A stretch of 64,000 nucleotides of DNA from Thiodiazotropha sp037384425 (lineage in GTDB: Bacteria > Pseudomonadota > Gammaproteobacteria > Chromatiales > Chromatiaceae): contig JARROA010000014.1 in assembly GCA_037384425.1 (NCBI GenBank), forward strand, positions 169,613-233,612, written 5' to 3'. The position numbers and the translations under genes were made by a program. Under the pieces are notes generated by a model, which saw only the letters and a list, made by a program, of their open reading frames with translations, was not told where the DNA came from and did not search any database. Below, piece by piece: positions 44,106-53,054 of this stretch (the first letter of the stretch is position 1; each line of letters starts with the position of its first letter).

Positions 44106-45332
44106 TTATGTCAGTGCTTGCGAGTCGATCTGTCCCGCATCGACCTTGGGCAGTCCAATGGAGAGGAGGGCGGCGGCCAGAACGAATCCAACCGACCACC
44201 AGAGACAACCCGTGAGCCCCTGGGTTTGGTACGCCCAGCCCGAGAGCAGGGTACCGGTGAGCCTGCCCCCTGCATTTGCCATGTAATAGAACCCCACGTT
44301 CATGGCGACCTTGTCATGGTCGGAATAGGCGAGAACCAGATAGGAGTGGACGGCCGAGTTGATGGCAAAGACAATGCCGAACAGGACCAGGCCGGTTATC
44401 AGTACCTGATCGGGCGGCCAACCCGAGATCAGTCCGATCGCGATTCCGGCCGGGAACAGCGCCAGCAGGAAAGCCCAACGGCGCGCTGTCGAACCGTCCG
44501 GGCCCTTGCCGTGGTGGGTACGTCTGATAAGCCTGGGCGCCGTAGCCTGAACCAAGCCATAACCGATGACCCATAAGGCCATGAAGCCGCCAACCTGGGT
44601 AAAGGTCCAGCTCAGCGTTTCGTATAGAAATACCGGCAGGCCCACCACGAACCAGACATCACGGGAGCCGAAGAGAAAAAAGCGCGCCGAAGAGAGCCAG
44701 TTGATGGCGCTTATGGGAGAAAAGACCTGCGAGAATTTTGCTTTCACCTTCATTTTACCAAGGCCATGAGGGAGCAATACTGCGGTAACCAGCAAAACCA
44801 CACACAGCATGCCGGACAGCAGGGCGAGGGCGCCACGAAACCCGACCCATTCGAGCAGTCCGGCGCCGGCGAAAAAGCCAAAACCCTTCAACGCATTTTT
44901 AGAACCGGTCAGTATCGCCACCCATTTGAACAGCTTTGACTCACCGGTGTCGCTGACCATGGTCTTGACGGAGGCTTTGGCCGACATCTTGTTCAGGTCC
45001 TTGGCGATACCCGACAAGGCCTGGGCTGCCATGACATAGGGAACCGAAAGCCACTGCTCGGGCACAGTCAGGCAAGCGAGAGCGAGCACCTGAAGTCCCA
45101 TGCCGATATGCATGGTCAGGTTCAAGCCGATGCGGGCACCCAGCCAACCGCCGACCAGATTGGTGACGATGCCGAAGAATTCATAAAACAGGAAAAGCAT
45201 GGCCACCTCCAGGGGCGAATAGCCCAGGAGATGGAAATAGAGCACCACCAGCATGCGGATGGCGCCATCGGTGATGGTGAATGCCCAATAACCGCCGGTG
45301 ACGACGAGATAGCTTCGTAGTTGCTGATGCAT
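44106..45332 (-). CDS. arsJ: Organoarsenical efflux MFS transporter ArsJ
   Basis: 408 aa from ATG 45332 (opening MHQQLRSYLVVTGGYWAFTI). A 12-helix major facilitator with 'YFHLLGYSPLEVAMLFLFYEFFGIVTN' and the GSKNALKGFGFF segment, matching ArsJ, the exporter of 1-arseno-3-phosphoglycerate. The gapdh gene ends two bases upstream of its start region, as in all known arsJ operons. The frame is open about 400 bases further upstream, but this overlaps gapdh and is not real. Confidence 0.93.
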   Translation of the reverse strand: MHQQLRSYLVVTGGYWAFTITDGAIRMLVVLYFHLLGYSPLEVAMLFLFYEFFGIVTNLVGGWLGARIGLNLTMHIGMGLQVLALACLTVPEQWLSVPYVMAAQALSGIAKDLNKMSAKASVKTMVSDTGESKLFKWVAILTGSKNALKGFGFFAGAGLLEWVGFRGALALLSGMLCVVLLVTAVLLPHGLGKMKVKAKFSQVFSPISAINWLSSARFFLFGSRDVWFVVGLPVFLYETLSWTFTQVGGFMALWVIGYGLVQATAPRLIRRTHHGKGPDGSTARRWAFLLALFPAGIAIGLISGWPPDQVLITGLVLFGIVFAINSAVHSYLVLAYSDHDKVAMNVGFYYMANAGGRLTGTLLSGWAYQTQGLTGCLWWSVGFVLAAALLSIGLPKVDAGQIDSQALT

Positions 45333-45334
45333 GT

Positions 45335-46330
45335 TTAGATTGAGCCGGCGATTTTTCGTGTCAGGTCGATAAGCCGATTCACGTACCCCCACTCGTTGTC
45401 GTACCAGGCATAGAGTTTTACCTGGGTCTCGTTGATCACCAGAGTGGAAAGTGCATCGATAATGGCGGAACGCGGATCGTTGACGTAGTCGATGGAGACC
45501 AGGGGACGCTCCTCGTAGCCGAGTATCCCACGGAGTTCGCTTTCGGCGGCCTGTTTGAAATAGCGATTGACCTCCTCGGCAGAAACCGGTCTGGCGGCTT
45601 CGAAGACGAAATCGGTGAGGGAAGCATTCAACAACGGTACCCTGACGGCATGTCCATTCAATCGGCCTTCGAGTTCCGGAAAGATTTTCGCAATCGCCTT
45701 CGCAGAGCCGGTAGAGGTCGGTATCAGAGATTGACTGCAAGCGCGCGCCCTGCGTAGATCCTTGTGACCCTTGTCGACGATGGTTTGGGTATTGGTGATG
45801 TCATGAATCGTGGTCATGCTGCCATGCAGAATACCGATATTCTCATGCATGACTTTGACCATGGGTGCCAGGCAGTTGGTCGTGCACGAAGCCGCGGTGA
45901 CGAGATGATGACGGTTCGGGTCATAGGCGCTGTCATTGATACCAAAGACGATGTTCAGAGCCCCTTCGGTTGGCGCCGCGACGATGACCTTCTTCACCCC
46001 CTGCTCGAAATAGGTCTGCAGGCTGCCGGGTTGTTTGTGATTCTTTCCTGTTGCCTCGATAACTATTTCACAGTCTGACCAGTCGGCATCGGCAATCGCC
46101 GCCTGTCTTGTATAGTTCAGGGACTGGTCGTCGACGAAAAGACGATTTCCCTCGGCACGGCAGTGCTGTGGCCAGCTTCCATGTACCGAATCGAATTGCA
46201 ACAGATGGGCGGAGCAGTGCACATCAGCGGCAATTTCATTGATATGAACGAACTCCAGCGCTTCATCCATCCAGCCTGCGCGCAAAGCGAGCCGTCCCAT
46301 ACGGCCAAAGCCGTTTATTCCGATACGCAT
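45335..46330 (-). CDS. Glyceraldehyde-3-phosphate dehydrogenase of the ArsJ pathway
   Basis: 331 aa type I GAPDH: Rossmann GINGFGRMGRLALRA, catalytic Cys in 'AASCTTNCLAP', 'STGSAKAIAKIFPELEGRLNGHAVRVPL', and 'WYDNEWGYVNRLIDL'. Its position between a thioredoxin-like gene and arsJ marks it as the ars GAPDH: with arsenate it makes unstable 1-arseno-3-phosphoglycerate, which ArsJ exports. A glycolytic role is not excluded but the operon argues against it being the main one. NAD-binding D/N preferences were not assessed. Confidence 0.93.
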   Translation of the reverse strand: MRIGINGFGRMGRLALRAGWMDEALEFVHINEIAADVHCSAHLLQFDSVHGSWPQHCRAEGNRLFVDDQSLNYTRQAAIADADWSDCEIVIEATGKNHKQPGSLQTYFEQGVKKVIVAAPTEGALNIVFGINDSAYDPNRHHLVTAASCTTNCLAPMVKVMHENIGILHGSMTTIHDITNTQTIVDKGHKDLRRARACSQSLIPTSTGSAKAIAKIFPELEGRLNGHAVRVPLLNASLTDFVFEAARPVSAEEVNRYFKQAAESELRGILGYEERPLVSIDYVNDPRSAIIDALSTLVINETQVKLYAWYDNEWGYVNRLIDLTRKIAGSI

Positions 46331-46354
46331 CGTTATGATACTCCCTGGACAAGC

Positions 46355-46591
46355 TTACGAAGTGACCCACTCGCGGACCTGATCCGGCGCCGGAAGCCCG
46401 CCCGCATGAACCAGTTGGCCGTCGACCACGACTCCCGGCGTACTCATCACGCCATAACTCATGATCTCTGCCAGATCAGTCACTTTTTCCAGCCTGATCT
46501 CCACCCGGGCTTGCTCGGCGGCAATCTTGATGAGATTGGCGGTGGTTTCACAATTCCTGCAACCAGTGCCGAGAATTTTAATCGTCTTCAT
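46355..46591 (-). CDS. Small CXXC thioredoxin-like protein
   Basis: 78 aa. The thioredoxin-fold motif is GTGCRNCETT (Cys11 and Cys14), then 'DLAEIMSYGVMSTPGVVVDGQLVHAGGLP' with a cis-Pro. This is the 'redox-active disulfide protein 2' group often found with ArsP-type permeases and ArsR. It could reduce arsenic species or regulators. An inverted repeat lies just upstream. Confidence 0.9.
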   Translation of the reverse strand: MKTIKILGTGCRNCETTANLIKIAAEQARVEIRLEKVTDLAEIMSYGVMSTPGVVVDGQLVHAGGLPAPDQVREWVTS

Positions 46592-46628
46592 AGCCTTTCC
46601 AGAATTGTCAGCTTGTGTGCTCTATCAG

Positions 46629-46656
46629 TAATATATGCGATAAGAAGTATATATTA
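46629..46656. promoter_or_regulatory. Second ArsR-like inverted repeat, before the thioredoxin-like gene
   Basis: TAATATAT at 46629-46636 and ATATATTA at 46649-46656, separated by 12 bases, lie 37 bases upstream of the thioredoxin-like ATG (minus strand) and after the arsR stop. This AT-rich dyad resembles the ArsR operator at 47050 in spacing and base content. It may allow separate control of the distal genes. Confidence 0.5.
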
Positions 46657-46694
46657 GCTTGTCTCAATGACGGTGGGATTACGCTTCCATGACG

Positions 46695-47039
46695 TTAAAC
46701 GCAGCTTTGGACTCTGTTCTGAACGTCGAAACGACCACTGTCTTCCAGATAAGGGAAACGCGTGGCGCAGCCCGAGACCAAATGGTATATGACCAGATTG
46801 GCCCAAGCAGGAATTTCCGGGTCAAGTTTGTAGTGCATCCACTTGCCTTGACGTCTTTGCGTGATAATACCGTGACTTCTCAGAACACTGAGATGTTTCG
46901 AAACCTTGGGTTGCGAGGTGTCGAGTGTGGAGACAATCTGACATACGCAGAGCTCGCCCGCGGAATGCAACAAGGCAATGATCCTGAGACGGGTGATGTC
47001 TGACAAGCATGTCGTCAGTTGGTGGGGTTCGATTTTCAT
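46695..47039 (-). CDS. arsR: Arsenic-responsive ArsR-family repressor
   Basis: 114 aa winged-helix protein. The metal-binding ELCVC motif puts Cys31 and Cys33 in the helix-turn-helix (ELCVCQI), as in the classical As(III)-sensing ArsR type, and 'LDTSQPKVSKHLSVLRSHGIITQRRQGKWMHYKL' is the DNA-binding helix and wing. A third cysteine pair near the C terminus is single (CATRF, SCV). Its start is 11 bases from the operator-like repeat. It heads the operon thioredoxin-gapdh-arsJ-arsP. Confidence 0.93.
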   Translation of the reverse strand: MKIEPHQLTTCLSDITRLRIIALLHSAGELCVCQIVSTLDTSQPKVSKHLSVLRSHGIITQRRQGKWMHYKLDPEIPAWANLVIYHLVSGCATRFPYLEDSGRFDVQNRVQSCV

Positions 47040-47049
47040 GTGAAAGGAT

Positions 47050-47071
47050 TATATTCCAGTTAGGGAATATA
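47050..47071. promoter_or_regulatory. ArsR operator-like inverted repeat
   Basis: TATATTCC-AGTTAG-GGAATATA is a perfect 8-bp inverted repeat with a 6-base spacer, 11 bases upstream of the arsR ATG on the minus strand. ArsR boxes in other bacteria are imperfect AT-rich dyads of similar size in this position. Confidence 0.72.
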
Positions 47072-47091
47072 TCAATGGCGCCAGAGCGGGG

Positions 47092-47614
47092 ATAATGATT
47101 GAAATCACACCCATTCACACGCTCTGCGGGCTTAGCCGGTGGCTTCGGCTGCAAATGTTGTGGGGCAATATTTTTTTGCCCGATGACCTTAATCTGTTGT
47201 CCTATTTTGAGCTGTTCCAGGGCAAAAAATGTAAATTCTTTATCTACCCCGCTGCTCCGTCACGAGGATCTGTGTTAGGGTTCAATCCCTGAATAACCCC
47301 ACGAATTGACCAACAACTGATCATTTTTGCTATTTACTCTCTATTAGAGAGCGGCATGTAAAAATGTCATCGATTGTTTTTGTCAGTAACCGTTTCGATT
47401 CTGGTATACGGAGTGTTAAAGAGGATGCTGCGGCCTGCTGCTAAAAAATCCTTATAAAACATTGCTGTAGATGTTTGGAAGACGGACGGTTAGGAGCTTA
47501 ATTACTGAAACTAAAGGTTTTTTCCGTGCAGTCGAAACAGGGGACATTGCGCGAAGAAAATCTTGCGGCTAACGGCGGACTCACAAAAGGGGCGATCATC
47601 TCGGGGGACTGGTA
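47092..47614. other. Intergenic region before the hybrid kinase
   Basis: About 520 bases with no supportable gene. It must hold the promoter of the hybrid kinase. A CTCTATTAGAG dyad lies near 47338-47350, but no regulator can be named. The kinase has a short GGGG-type ribosome site before ATG 47615. Confidence 0.4.
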
Positions 47615-50140
47615 ATGACTTTCAGGACGATATCTACATTATTGGAACCAATAGGGATTACAAAATTCATGGACAGCCTGAGTCCGGAATCCCAACAGGA
47701 GTTCGAACAAGGCGTCGTCAGGGTAATCTTCATTCTCCTCTTTACGACCTATATCTTCACCCTCCATTTGATTTTTCCCGAAGTGGCCTATGAGCAGTTT
47801 TTTCCGCTCGTTGCCTCCTCGAGTTATGCCCTCTTTTCAATTCTGATCCTGCTCAGCTTTCTCATCTATCCGAATGCTACGCCACTCAGGAAGAGCATTT
47901 CGCTTATCGGCGACAACGCGATTGTTTTCTACGGGCTGTATACCCTGGGCGAATACGGCACGCCGCTTTACACCATTATGCTGCTGATAACCGTCGGTTA
48001 TGGTGTCAGATTCGGTGTTCATTACCTTTACATGGCAACACTGCTGTCCAATCTCGGTTTTCTATATGTGATTGAAACCGCCACTTTCTGGACGACACAC
48101 AAGTTTCTCAGCTACAGCCTCTTGATAACGAACATCGTCATACCCGTTTTTGTGTCGCATCTGCTCAGAAAACTGGTTCTTGCCAAACAACAGGCCTTGC
48201 AGGCCAATGAGGCCAAATCTAGGTTTCTCGCCAATATGAGTCATGAGATCAGGACTCCTCTCACCGGCATTATCGGGGTCAGTGAACTGATGCTGAGCGA
48301 ATCTCACGGCGCGCCGACAATCAAGAAAATCAGCACGATCGAGAAATCCTCCAAGCACCTGATGAGTATCCTCAACGATATACTCGATTTTTCGAAAATC
48401 GAGGCGGGCTGCCTGACCATCGAACATAAGAGCTTCGATCTGCATGCCGTGATTTCGATTGTTTCAAAAACATACAAGCCGATTGCCGAAAACAAAGGCG
48501 TTCGCTTTCAGACCCATATTTCTCCTGACATTCCATTCAAACTCGAAGGCGATCAGGTCAGATTGAAGCAGGTCCTGATGAATCTGGTGAGCAATGCCAT
48601 CAAGTTCACGGAAGAGGGATTCATTGAGATACGCGTCAATCTTATCGAAAACAGGGGGACTTCTGTCGATGTGCGTTTTGAGATAATCGACACCGGTATA
48701 GGTATCCCTGAGGACAAACTGCCAACGATCTTCGATCGTTTCTCACAGGTCGATGATTCGCATACCCGAAAAGTGGGTGGAACCGGGTTGGGTACCGCCA
48801 TTTCGAATGATCTTATCAAACTCATGGGTGGTGAAATATTAGCCGAGAGTACTCTGGGCAAGGGCAGCAGGTTTTACTTCGATCTCTCTTTCGAGACCGA
48901 TGTCGATGAGACGTTTACTCGCTATGAAGGAAGGTCTGCGCTCACCATCAGCAGCCGGGCAAGCTTCGAGCAGACAGTGACCAAGTATCTGTCGACCTGG
49001 GGGATCAGCAATCTGCAGCTTTTGAACGAGACCGATGCGATTACCTACATCATGCACTTGCCAGGTGATTTGCCATCTCCCTTGATCATTATCGATGAAA
49101 CTTGCTTCAAGGAAACGCCGAGAGACTTCTGCGAGCGAATGAAAGCCTCGACGATCCAAGAGTTGAGGACGATATTGGTTACCGAGCGTGATCTTATACC
49201 CACGGAATACTACGATATGGAGGTCGGTGCATTCGTAACCGATCTATATAACAAAAAGCAGTTTTACAACGCTATTCACAACGTGTTGGCTGATGAGGTC
49301 CCATCAGATAGCGTTGATCAGTTGGCAAAGTGGAAGACAAACAACAAAAAGCGCCATCAAAGAATATTGGTTGCAGAGGATATCGAGGTCAACCGGTATG
49401 TGTTGAGGGAGGTATTGGAGCGTGCTGGATACAATGTGGTGACTGCGCATAACGGCAAGCAGGCACTGGACTGCCTGGAAGAGGAGGCATTCGATCTCTG
49501 CGTTGTTGATATGCAAATGCCGGAGTTGACGGGCATCGATGTGGTCAACCTCATCAAGTTGGGTGATGGATTCAACACGGATACACCGTTCATCGTGCTC
49601 ACGGCCAACGCAACGCTCGATGCGAAGCAGCAGTGCGATGCCGCCAACGTCGATGCCTACCTGACAAAGCCCATCGATATGCCGCTCTTGCTGCAGACTA
49701 TCGACGATCTGATTGGTGATGAACTTGAAGACATGGCGAGTGAGGAGGTTGTCAATTCAGATACACTGGTCATGCAAAGTAATGAGATTCTCAATCACAA
49801 AGTACTCGATCAGTTGAGTGCGCTGGGAAACAGTCCGGATTTCATAGAAAAACTGGTCGATCATTTTCAGTTCGATACGGATAACCTTATCAACAGCATG
49901 CATTTTTCATTGCGCGGAGAGCGTTACCAGAAGCTCATGGATGAAGCCCATGGGGTCAAGGGTGCAGCAGGGAACATCGGCGCGACGAAACTGGCGGCGA
50001 CCGCTCAACGGATTAATCGGTCGAGTCCAGATGCGCTGAGAGAAGAAGGGCCACAGCTACTCAAAGAGCTGAAAAAGGATCTTACCGACGCCATAAAGTT
50101 GATGCGTGTTTACTGTACCAAAAGTACAAAAATGCACTAG
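47615..50140 (+). CDS. RpfC-like hybrid sensor histidine kinase
   Basis: 841 aa. The N-terminal half has five or six membrane helices (about 38-190) without a periplasmic domain, like the DSF receptor RpfC. Then HisKA with His210 (MSHEIRTPLTG), HATPase ('LVSNAIKFTEEGF', 'DTGIGIPEDKL', 'GGTGLGTAI'), a region about 460-560 that resembles a degenerate receiver ('IIDETCFKETP'), a receiver with Asp632 (VVDMQMPELTG), and an HPt domain with His779 (DEAHGVKGAAGNIG). This is the full RpfC order. No rpfF (DSF synthase) or rpfG (HD-GYP regulator) is next to it, so the output partner is unknown. Confidence 0.88.
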   Translation: MTFRTISTLLEPIGITKFMDSLSPESQQEFEQGVVRVIFILLFTTYIFTLHLIFPEVAYEQFFPLVASSSYALFSILILLSFLIYPNATPLRKSISLIGDNAIVFYGLYTLGEYGTPLYTIMLLITVGYGVRFGVHYLYMATLLSNLGFLYVIETATFWTTHKFLSYSLLITNIVIPVFVSHLLRKLVLAKQQALQANEAKSRFLANMSHEIRTPLTGIIGVSELMLSESHGAPTIKKISTIEKSSKHLMSILNDILDFSKIEAGCLTIEHKSFDLHAVISIVSKTYKPIAENKGVRFQTHISPDIPFKLEGDQVRLKQVLMNLVSNAIKFTEEGFIEIRVNLIENRGTSVDVRFEIIDTGIGIPEDKLPTIFDRFSQVDDSHTRKVGGTGLGTAISNDLIKLMGGEILAESTLGKGSRFYFDLSFETDVDETFTRYEGRSALTISSRASFEQTVTKYLSTWGISNLQLLNETDAITYIMHLPGDLPSPLIIIDETCFKETPRDFCERMKASTIQELRTILVTERDLIPTEYYDMEVGAFVTDLYNKKQFYNAIHNVLADEVPSDSVDQLAKWKTNNKKRHQRILVAEDIEVNRYVLREVLERAGYNVVTAHNGKQALDCLEEEAFDLCVVDMQMPELTGIDVVNLIKLGDGFNTDTPFIVLTANATLDAKQQCDAANVDAYLTKPIDMPLLLQTIDDLIGDELEDMASEEVVNSDTLVMQSNEILNHKVLDQLSALGNSPDFIEKLVDHFQFDTDNLINSMHFSLRGERYQKLMDEAHGVKGAAGNIGATKLAATAQRINRSSPDALREEGPQLLKELKKDLTDAIKLMRVYCTKSTKMH

Positions 50141-50335
50141 ACCGGCACGTCTCAAACTCTAAAAACACCATCCAGAACGTCATGTCTGGATTGCTGCATC
50201 TCAGGTTCGATGCGCATTTGATCGGGTCAACTTCACTCCTTACAGAATCCACACCATGTGGCTGAAGCGCACTTTATACGGGTGCTCTCACTCGCGAGAA
50301 GTGTCCTGCGAGCAATGTTCAGGGGGCATCCGTAA

Positions 50336-51244
50336 TTACATCTCGGCAAGCGCACGATTTCTGGGTTCGCGGGCTTCCGTTGCGACTATCCATTCAACGA
50401 CCATGTCCCAAACGCGGCGACCACTGGACGGTCTGAAGAAATTGAAGTGCCCGAAAGAGTTCGCTTCAAAATCATTAGGGTTCAAATGCCTGCGTTCGAG
50501 ATGACTGTTGCAATAGAAACCAGCCATTGCATCGACACTCTGGCGTGTCGCGAATGAGTCGTCAGCGAAACTCAAGGAGAGTAAAGGTCCCCGATAATCG
50601 GCATGAAAAGACGAGCTTTTGATATCGAATCGGTTATCCATGAAGTAGTCTTTGCACAGACACCAGGCAGACCATTCGGCTACGAACCCCGCAGGCAAGG
50701 CTTCTGAACCGCTTAACCAATGAGCCGGATAATATCCCAACAAGCGTGTAAGCAGCGGCATGGCGACATGAATGTTGAATAGCATGTAGAGCTTCGTTTT
50801 CAAATTGTAATAACCGTAATATCCGGACTGGCTGCTGATGTGTACCATCCCGTCCAGTAGACTGACGTTATGCGCGAGGCCGAACATACTGCCACCGAAA
50901 CTGTGGCCAAAGCCGATTAGTGACTTGCCATCGGACAGCATCTGCGCCTGATCAATACCTGCAGACAGGTCCAGTCTGCCACAGCTGCTGGCATCTGCAT
51001 GCAAGCGGCTCAAATCCGGCACCGCCGACCATCCGATACCACGAAAATCGAACAAAAAGACATCGAAGCCGCGCTTCACCAAGTACCGAGCGAAGGGACG
51101 GTAAAACCGAGCCGGAATGCCCATGCCAGGTGAGATGATTGCGACATGAGTGCTCGCCATCGTCACTGCAGGGTGCCATTCACCCTGTAAAACGAATCCA
51201 TCCCTGGATTCGAAAGCGTGCCTCCTTGGTTTCAGATCAGGCAT
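50336..51244 (-). CDS. Alpha/beta hydrolase
   Basis: 302 aa. Nucleophile elbow GHSFGGSM near 112-119, oxyanion 'IISPGMGIPARFYRPFARYL', and a late Asp/His pair ('SFADDSFA' and 'SFGHFNFFR'). The family resembles serine-hydrolase/lysophospholipase-type proteins acting on esters. It overlaps the radical SAM gene by 8 bases, so they are cotranscribed. Substrate unknown. Confidence 0.85.
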   Translation of the reverse strand: MPDLKPRRHAFESRDGFVLQGEWHPAVTMASTHVAIISPGMGIPARFYRPFARYLVKRGFDVFLFDFRGIGWSAVPDLSRLHADASSCGRLDLSAGIDQAQMLSDGKSLIGFGHSFGGSMFGLAHNVSLLDGMVHISSQSGYYGYYNLKTKLYMLFNIHVAMPLLTRLLGYYPAHWLSGSEALPAGFVAEWSAWCLCKDYFMDNRFDIKSSSFHADYRGPLLSLSFADDSFATRQSVDAMAGFYCNSHLERRHLNPNDFEANSFGHFNFFRPSSGRRVWDMVVEWIVATEAREPRNRALAEM

Positions 51245-52331
51245 AGTTCAGGATATCGATTTTTTCGTCGGACTTGGTTTCGTTGTAATGCGGATGCCAG
51301 GGTGACCAGATAAACTGGGACCAGTAGGATTCGGCAGCCTCGACCCATGTGCGCATCAGTTCCGGGCTTTTCATGTACTTGCGCATATTGCTCAATATCC
51401 ACGAGGAGATAGCTTGGGAATCCCGGCAGGTCTCACAGTCACCACCAGTGCAGCAGAGCGTTGGCTCAAGATTCGCCGTATAGGCGTTGAATCCCGGTAA
51501 TGTGGGATGACCATTCGACATACGCTCCTTGGCGCCTTCATAGTCGCTGCTGATCGAGGGGCAGGTGTTGTAGCCGAATTTTGCCCAGTGGGTGCGTCCG
51601 ACGAACATGGTTTCCAGCATATGAGGTGTGCTGCTGACCGTTTCAGGATACTTGCTTCTGACATCCAAGGTGCGTTCCAACAGTGCCATCTCCTGATCTT
51701 CCGTCTCGATGTCGTGGTTGGAGAAGTCGCGATAGAAGTTGAACAGGACACGTTGCCCATTATCACCGATACGCTTCACGGTTTCCTCGATCTCGTCGAT
51801 GGCTCGGAAGTTCACTGCATAGACAAAGCCAGCCCGGGGATCGTAGTGATAGTTGTCCAGGACCTTGTTGAAGAGGCCGGAAAAGCGTCGCCCGTTGGAG
51901 CGGATGGCACGATACTCGTCATCTGTCTTGTGGCCGCCAAACAGAGTCAACGCAATGGTGGTGTCCGGGAAATCGGTTCGCGACAGAGGAATCTCTCCAT
52001 TGGATGAAACGGTGATGTATGGAATGTGATTGCGTATGGCTGCAACACGATTGGGAAACAGTGTTGGCTCGCCGCCGATGAGGAGGCCTACTGTCGTTCC
52101 CCGCTCGGCCTGTTGCTGAGCGAAGGCATCCCAGTGTTCGATCTGTTTGATCTCTTGGCTGCGCTGATCGAACTGTTCAACAAAAAACCAACAATCTTTA
52201 CAACGGAGGTTACACTGATTTGTCATATGGACGAGCATGGTCCGTTTGTCTGAGGAGAATGAGATCAAGCGCTTGAAGCGTGCTTCAAGCTGAGAATCAC
52301 CACCAAAAAGCCGATCTGTTTTGCTAGACAT
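51237..52331 (-). CDS. Radical SAM enzyme with C-terminal cysteine cluster
   Basis: 364 aa from ATG 52331 (AAGGG 11 bases upstream); ATG 52358 would add nine residues. The radical SAM motif CNLRCKDC is present (CX3CX2C, Cys40/44/47 in this numbering), with 'GGEPTLFPNR' and 'ITVSSNG'. A second cysteine-rich region near the C terminus, LCCTGGDCETCRDS, could hold an auxiliary Fe-S cluster like a SPASM/Twitch domain. It overlaps the upstream short ORF and the downstream hydrolase. No characterised homologue was recognised. Modification of a peptide or other substrate is possible. Confidence 0.85.
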   Translation of the reverse strand: MSSKTDRLFGGDSQLEARFKRLISFSSDKRTMLVHMTNQCNLRCKDCWFFVEQFDQRSQEIKQIEHWDAFAQQQAERGTTVGLLIGGEPTLFPNRVAAIRNHIPYITVSSNGEIPLSRTDFPDTTIALTLFGGHKTDDEYRAIRSNGRRFSGLFNKVLDNYHYDPRAGFVYAVNFRAIDEIEETVKRIGDNGQRVLFNFYRDFSNHDIETEDQEMALLERTLDVRSKYPETVSSTPHMLETMFVGRTHWAKFGYNTCPSISSDYEGAKERMSNGHPTLPGFNAYTANLEPTLCCTGGDCETCRDSQAISSWILSNMRKYMKSPELMRTWVEAAESYWSQFIWSPWHPHYNETKSDEKIDILNYA

Positions 52332-52539
52332 AGTATTGAAATCCCTTGTTTGGTTCATGTATCTCGTCCAGTGTGACGAGGGAAAGGTCTTGAAAACGCG
52401 TACTGGTCAAAACGGAGACAACGTCGAATGACGAGCGTGAGCACTGAAACCCAAATGGGGGTGCGGTAAAGGAGTATCTTCCTGATGGGGTAATATCGCT
52501 TTGATCGTAATCAGGTTTAATATCCAATTTCCTACCCAT
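52324..52539 (-). CDS. Short ORF upstream of and overlapping the radical SAM gene (candidate precursor peptide)
   Basis: 71 aa from ATG 52539. GAAGGAAC lies directly upstream as a ribosome site, with very short spacing. The stop region overlaps the radical SAM start, so the two are translationally coupled. The peptide is rich in Ser, Thr, Phe, Tyr and Asp, has one Cys (FQCSRSS), and ends NKGFQYYV. A short ORF in front of a radical SAM enzyme is the layout of RiPP precursor genes, but there is no recognised leader and composition alone does not prove it. Confidence 0.4.
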   Translation of the reverse strand: MGRKLDIKPDYDQSDITPSGRYSFTAPPFGFQCSRSSFDVVSVLTSTRFQDLSLVTLDEIHEPNKGFQYYV

Positions 52540-52976
52540 GTTCCTTCGGTAGCCCTCTGCGGTCTACGTTGCAACAAGCGGTCTCAACTTCAAGACACCA
52601 CTCAGTGTAGCGATAGAATGTGAAAGGGCGAATGTTTAGTTCACAAATTGCCGGGACTATCGAAATGGGGGTTAAAGGTCATAATAAAAGTATCAAAAAC
52701 AATAATATAACTATATTAATTAATGTAATTTATATTAATGAACTCAAGCCGTCATAGCGCTTCGATCGTCTTAATCATAGGGTTTGAATGCGAATTTTAT
52801 TCCTTATCTCCAAATCAAAGAATCGTTTCCCTATCCCTCAGATTGGCCAGATCGACGAAACAGAAGCGGAAGATCGGCACCTGAACAGCGGATCTTGCCC
52901 AGTCAAAAGCGAGACGACTTGCCGTGACAACCCGCAAACTGCGAGTGCTGACGTGCAGAGATCACGCACATGCCGA
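52540..52976. other. AT-rich intergenic region
   Basis: Between the short ORF and the cbpA promoter. An AT-rich stretch (52675-52745) probably holds divergent promoter elements for the radical SAM genes. The frame 52788-53024 has no convincing ribosome site or protein-like composition and was not annotated. Confidence 0.45.
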
Positions 52977-53005
52977 CTGGAAAATTTTCCGCAACACCCC
53001 TATCT
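52977..53005 (+). promoter_or_regulatory. Sigma-32-like heat-shock promoter of cbpA
   Basis: A -35 like CTGGAA (52977-52982) is followed after 15 bases by CCCTATCT (52998-53005), preceded by a further C (CCCCTATCT). The sigma-32 consensus is CTTGAA and CCCCATNT with 13-17 bases between. It sits 49 bases before the cbpA ATG. The hsp20 operon has a nearly identical site. Confidence 0.7.
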
Positions 53006-53054
53006 CTTATTTGTAGAACTGTGATCTTATTCGGCAGGTTGAAGGGTACGAACG

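Noticed and set aside
45335..46330. GAPDH as a central glycolytic gene
   Set aside because: Its operon with arsR, a thioredoxin-like gene, arsJ and arsP points to the arsenate pathway; glycolytic use is not excluded but is not the simplest reading.
52788..53024. 78-codon frame before cbpA
   Set aside because: No convincing ribosome site, composition not protein-like, and it overlaps the sigma-32-like promoter.
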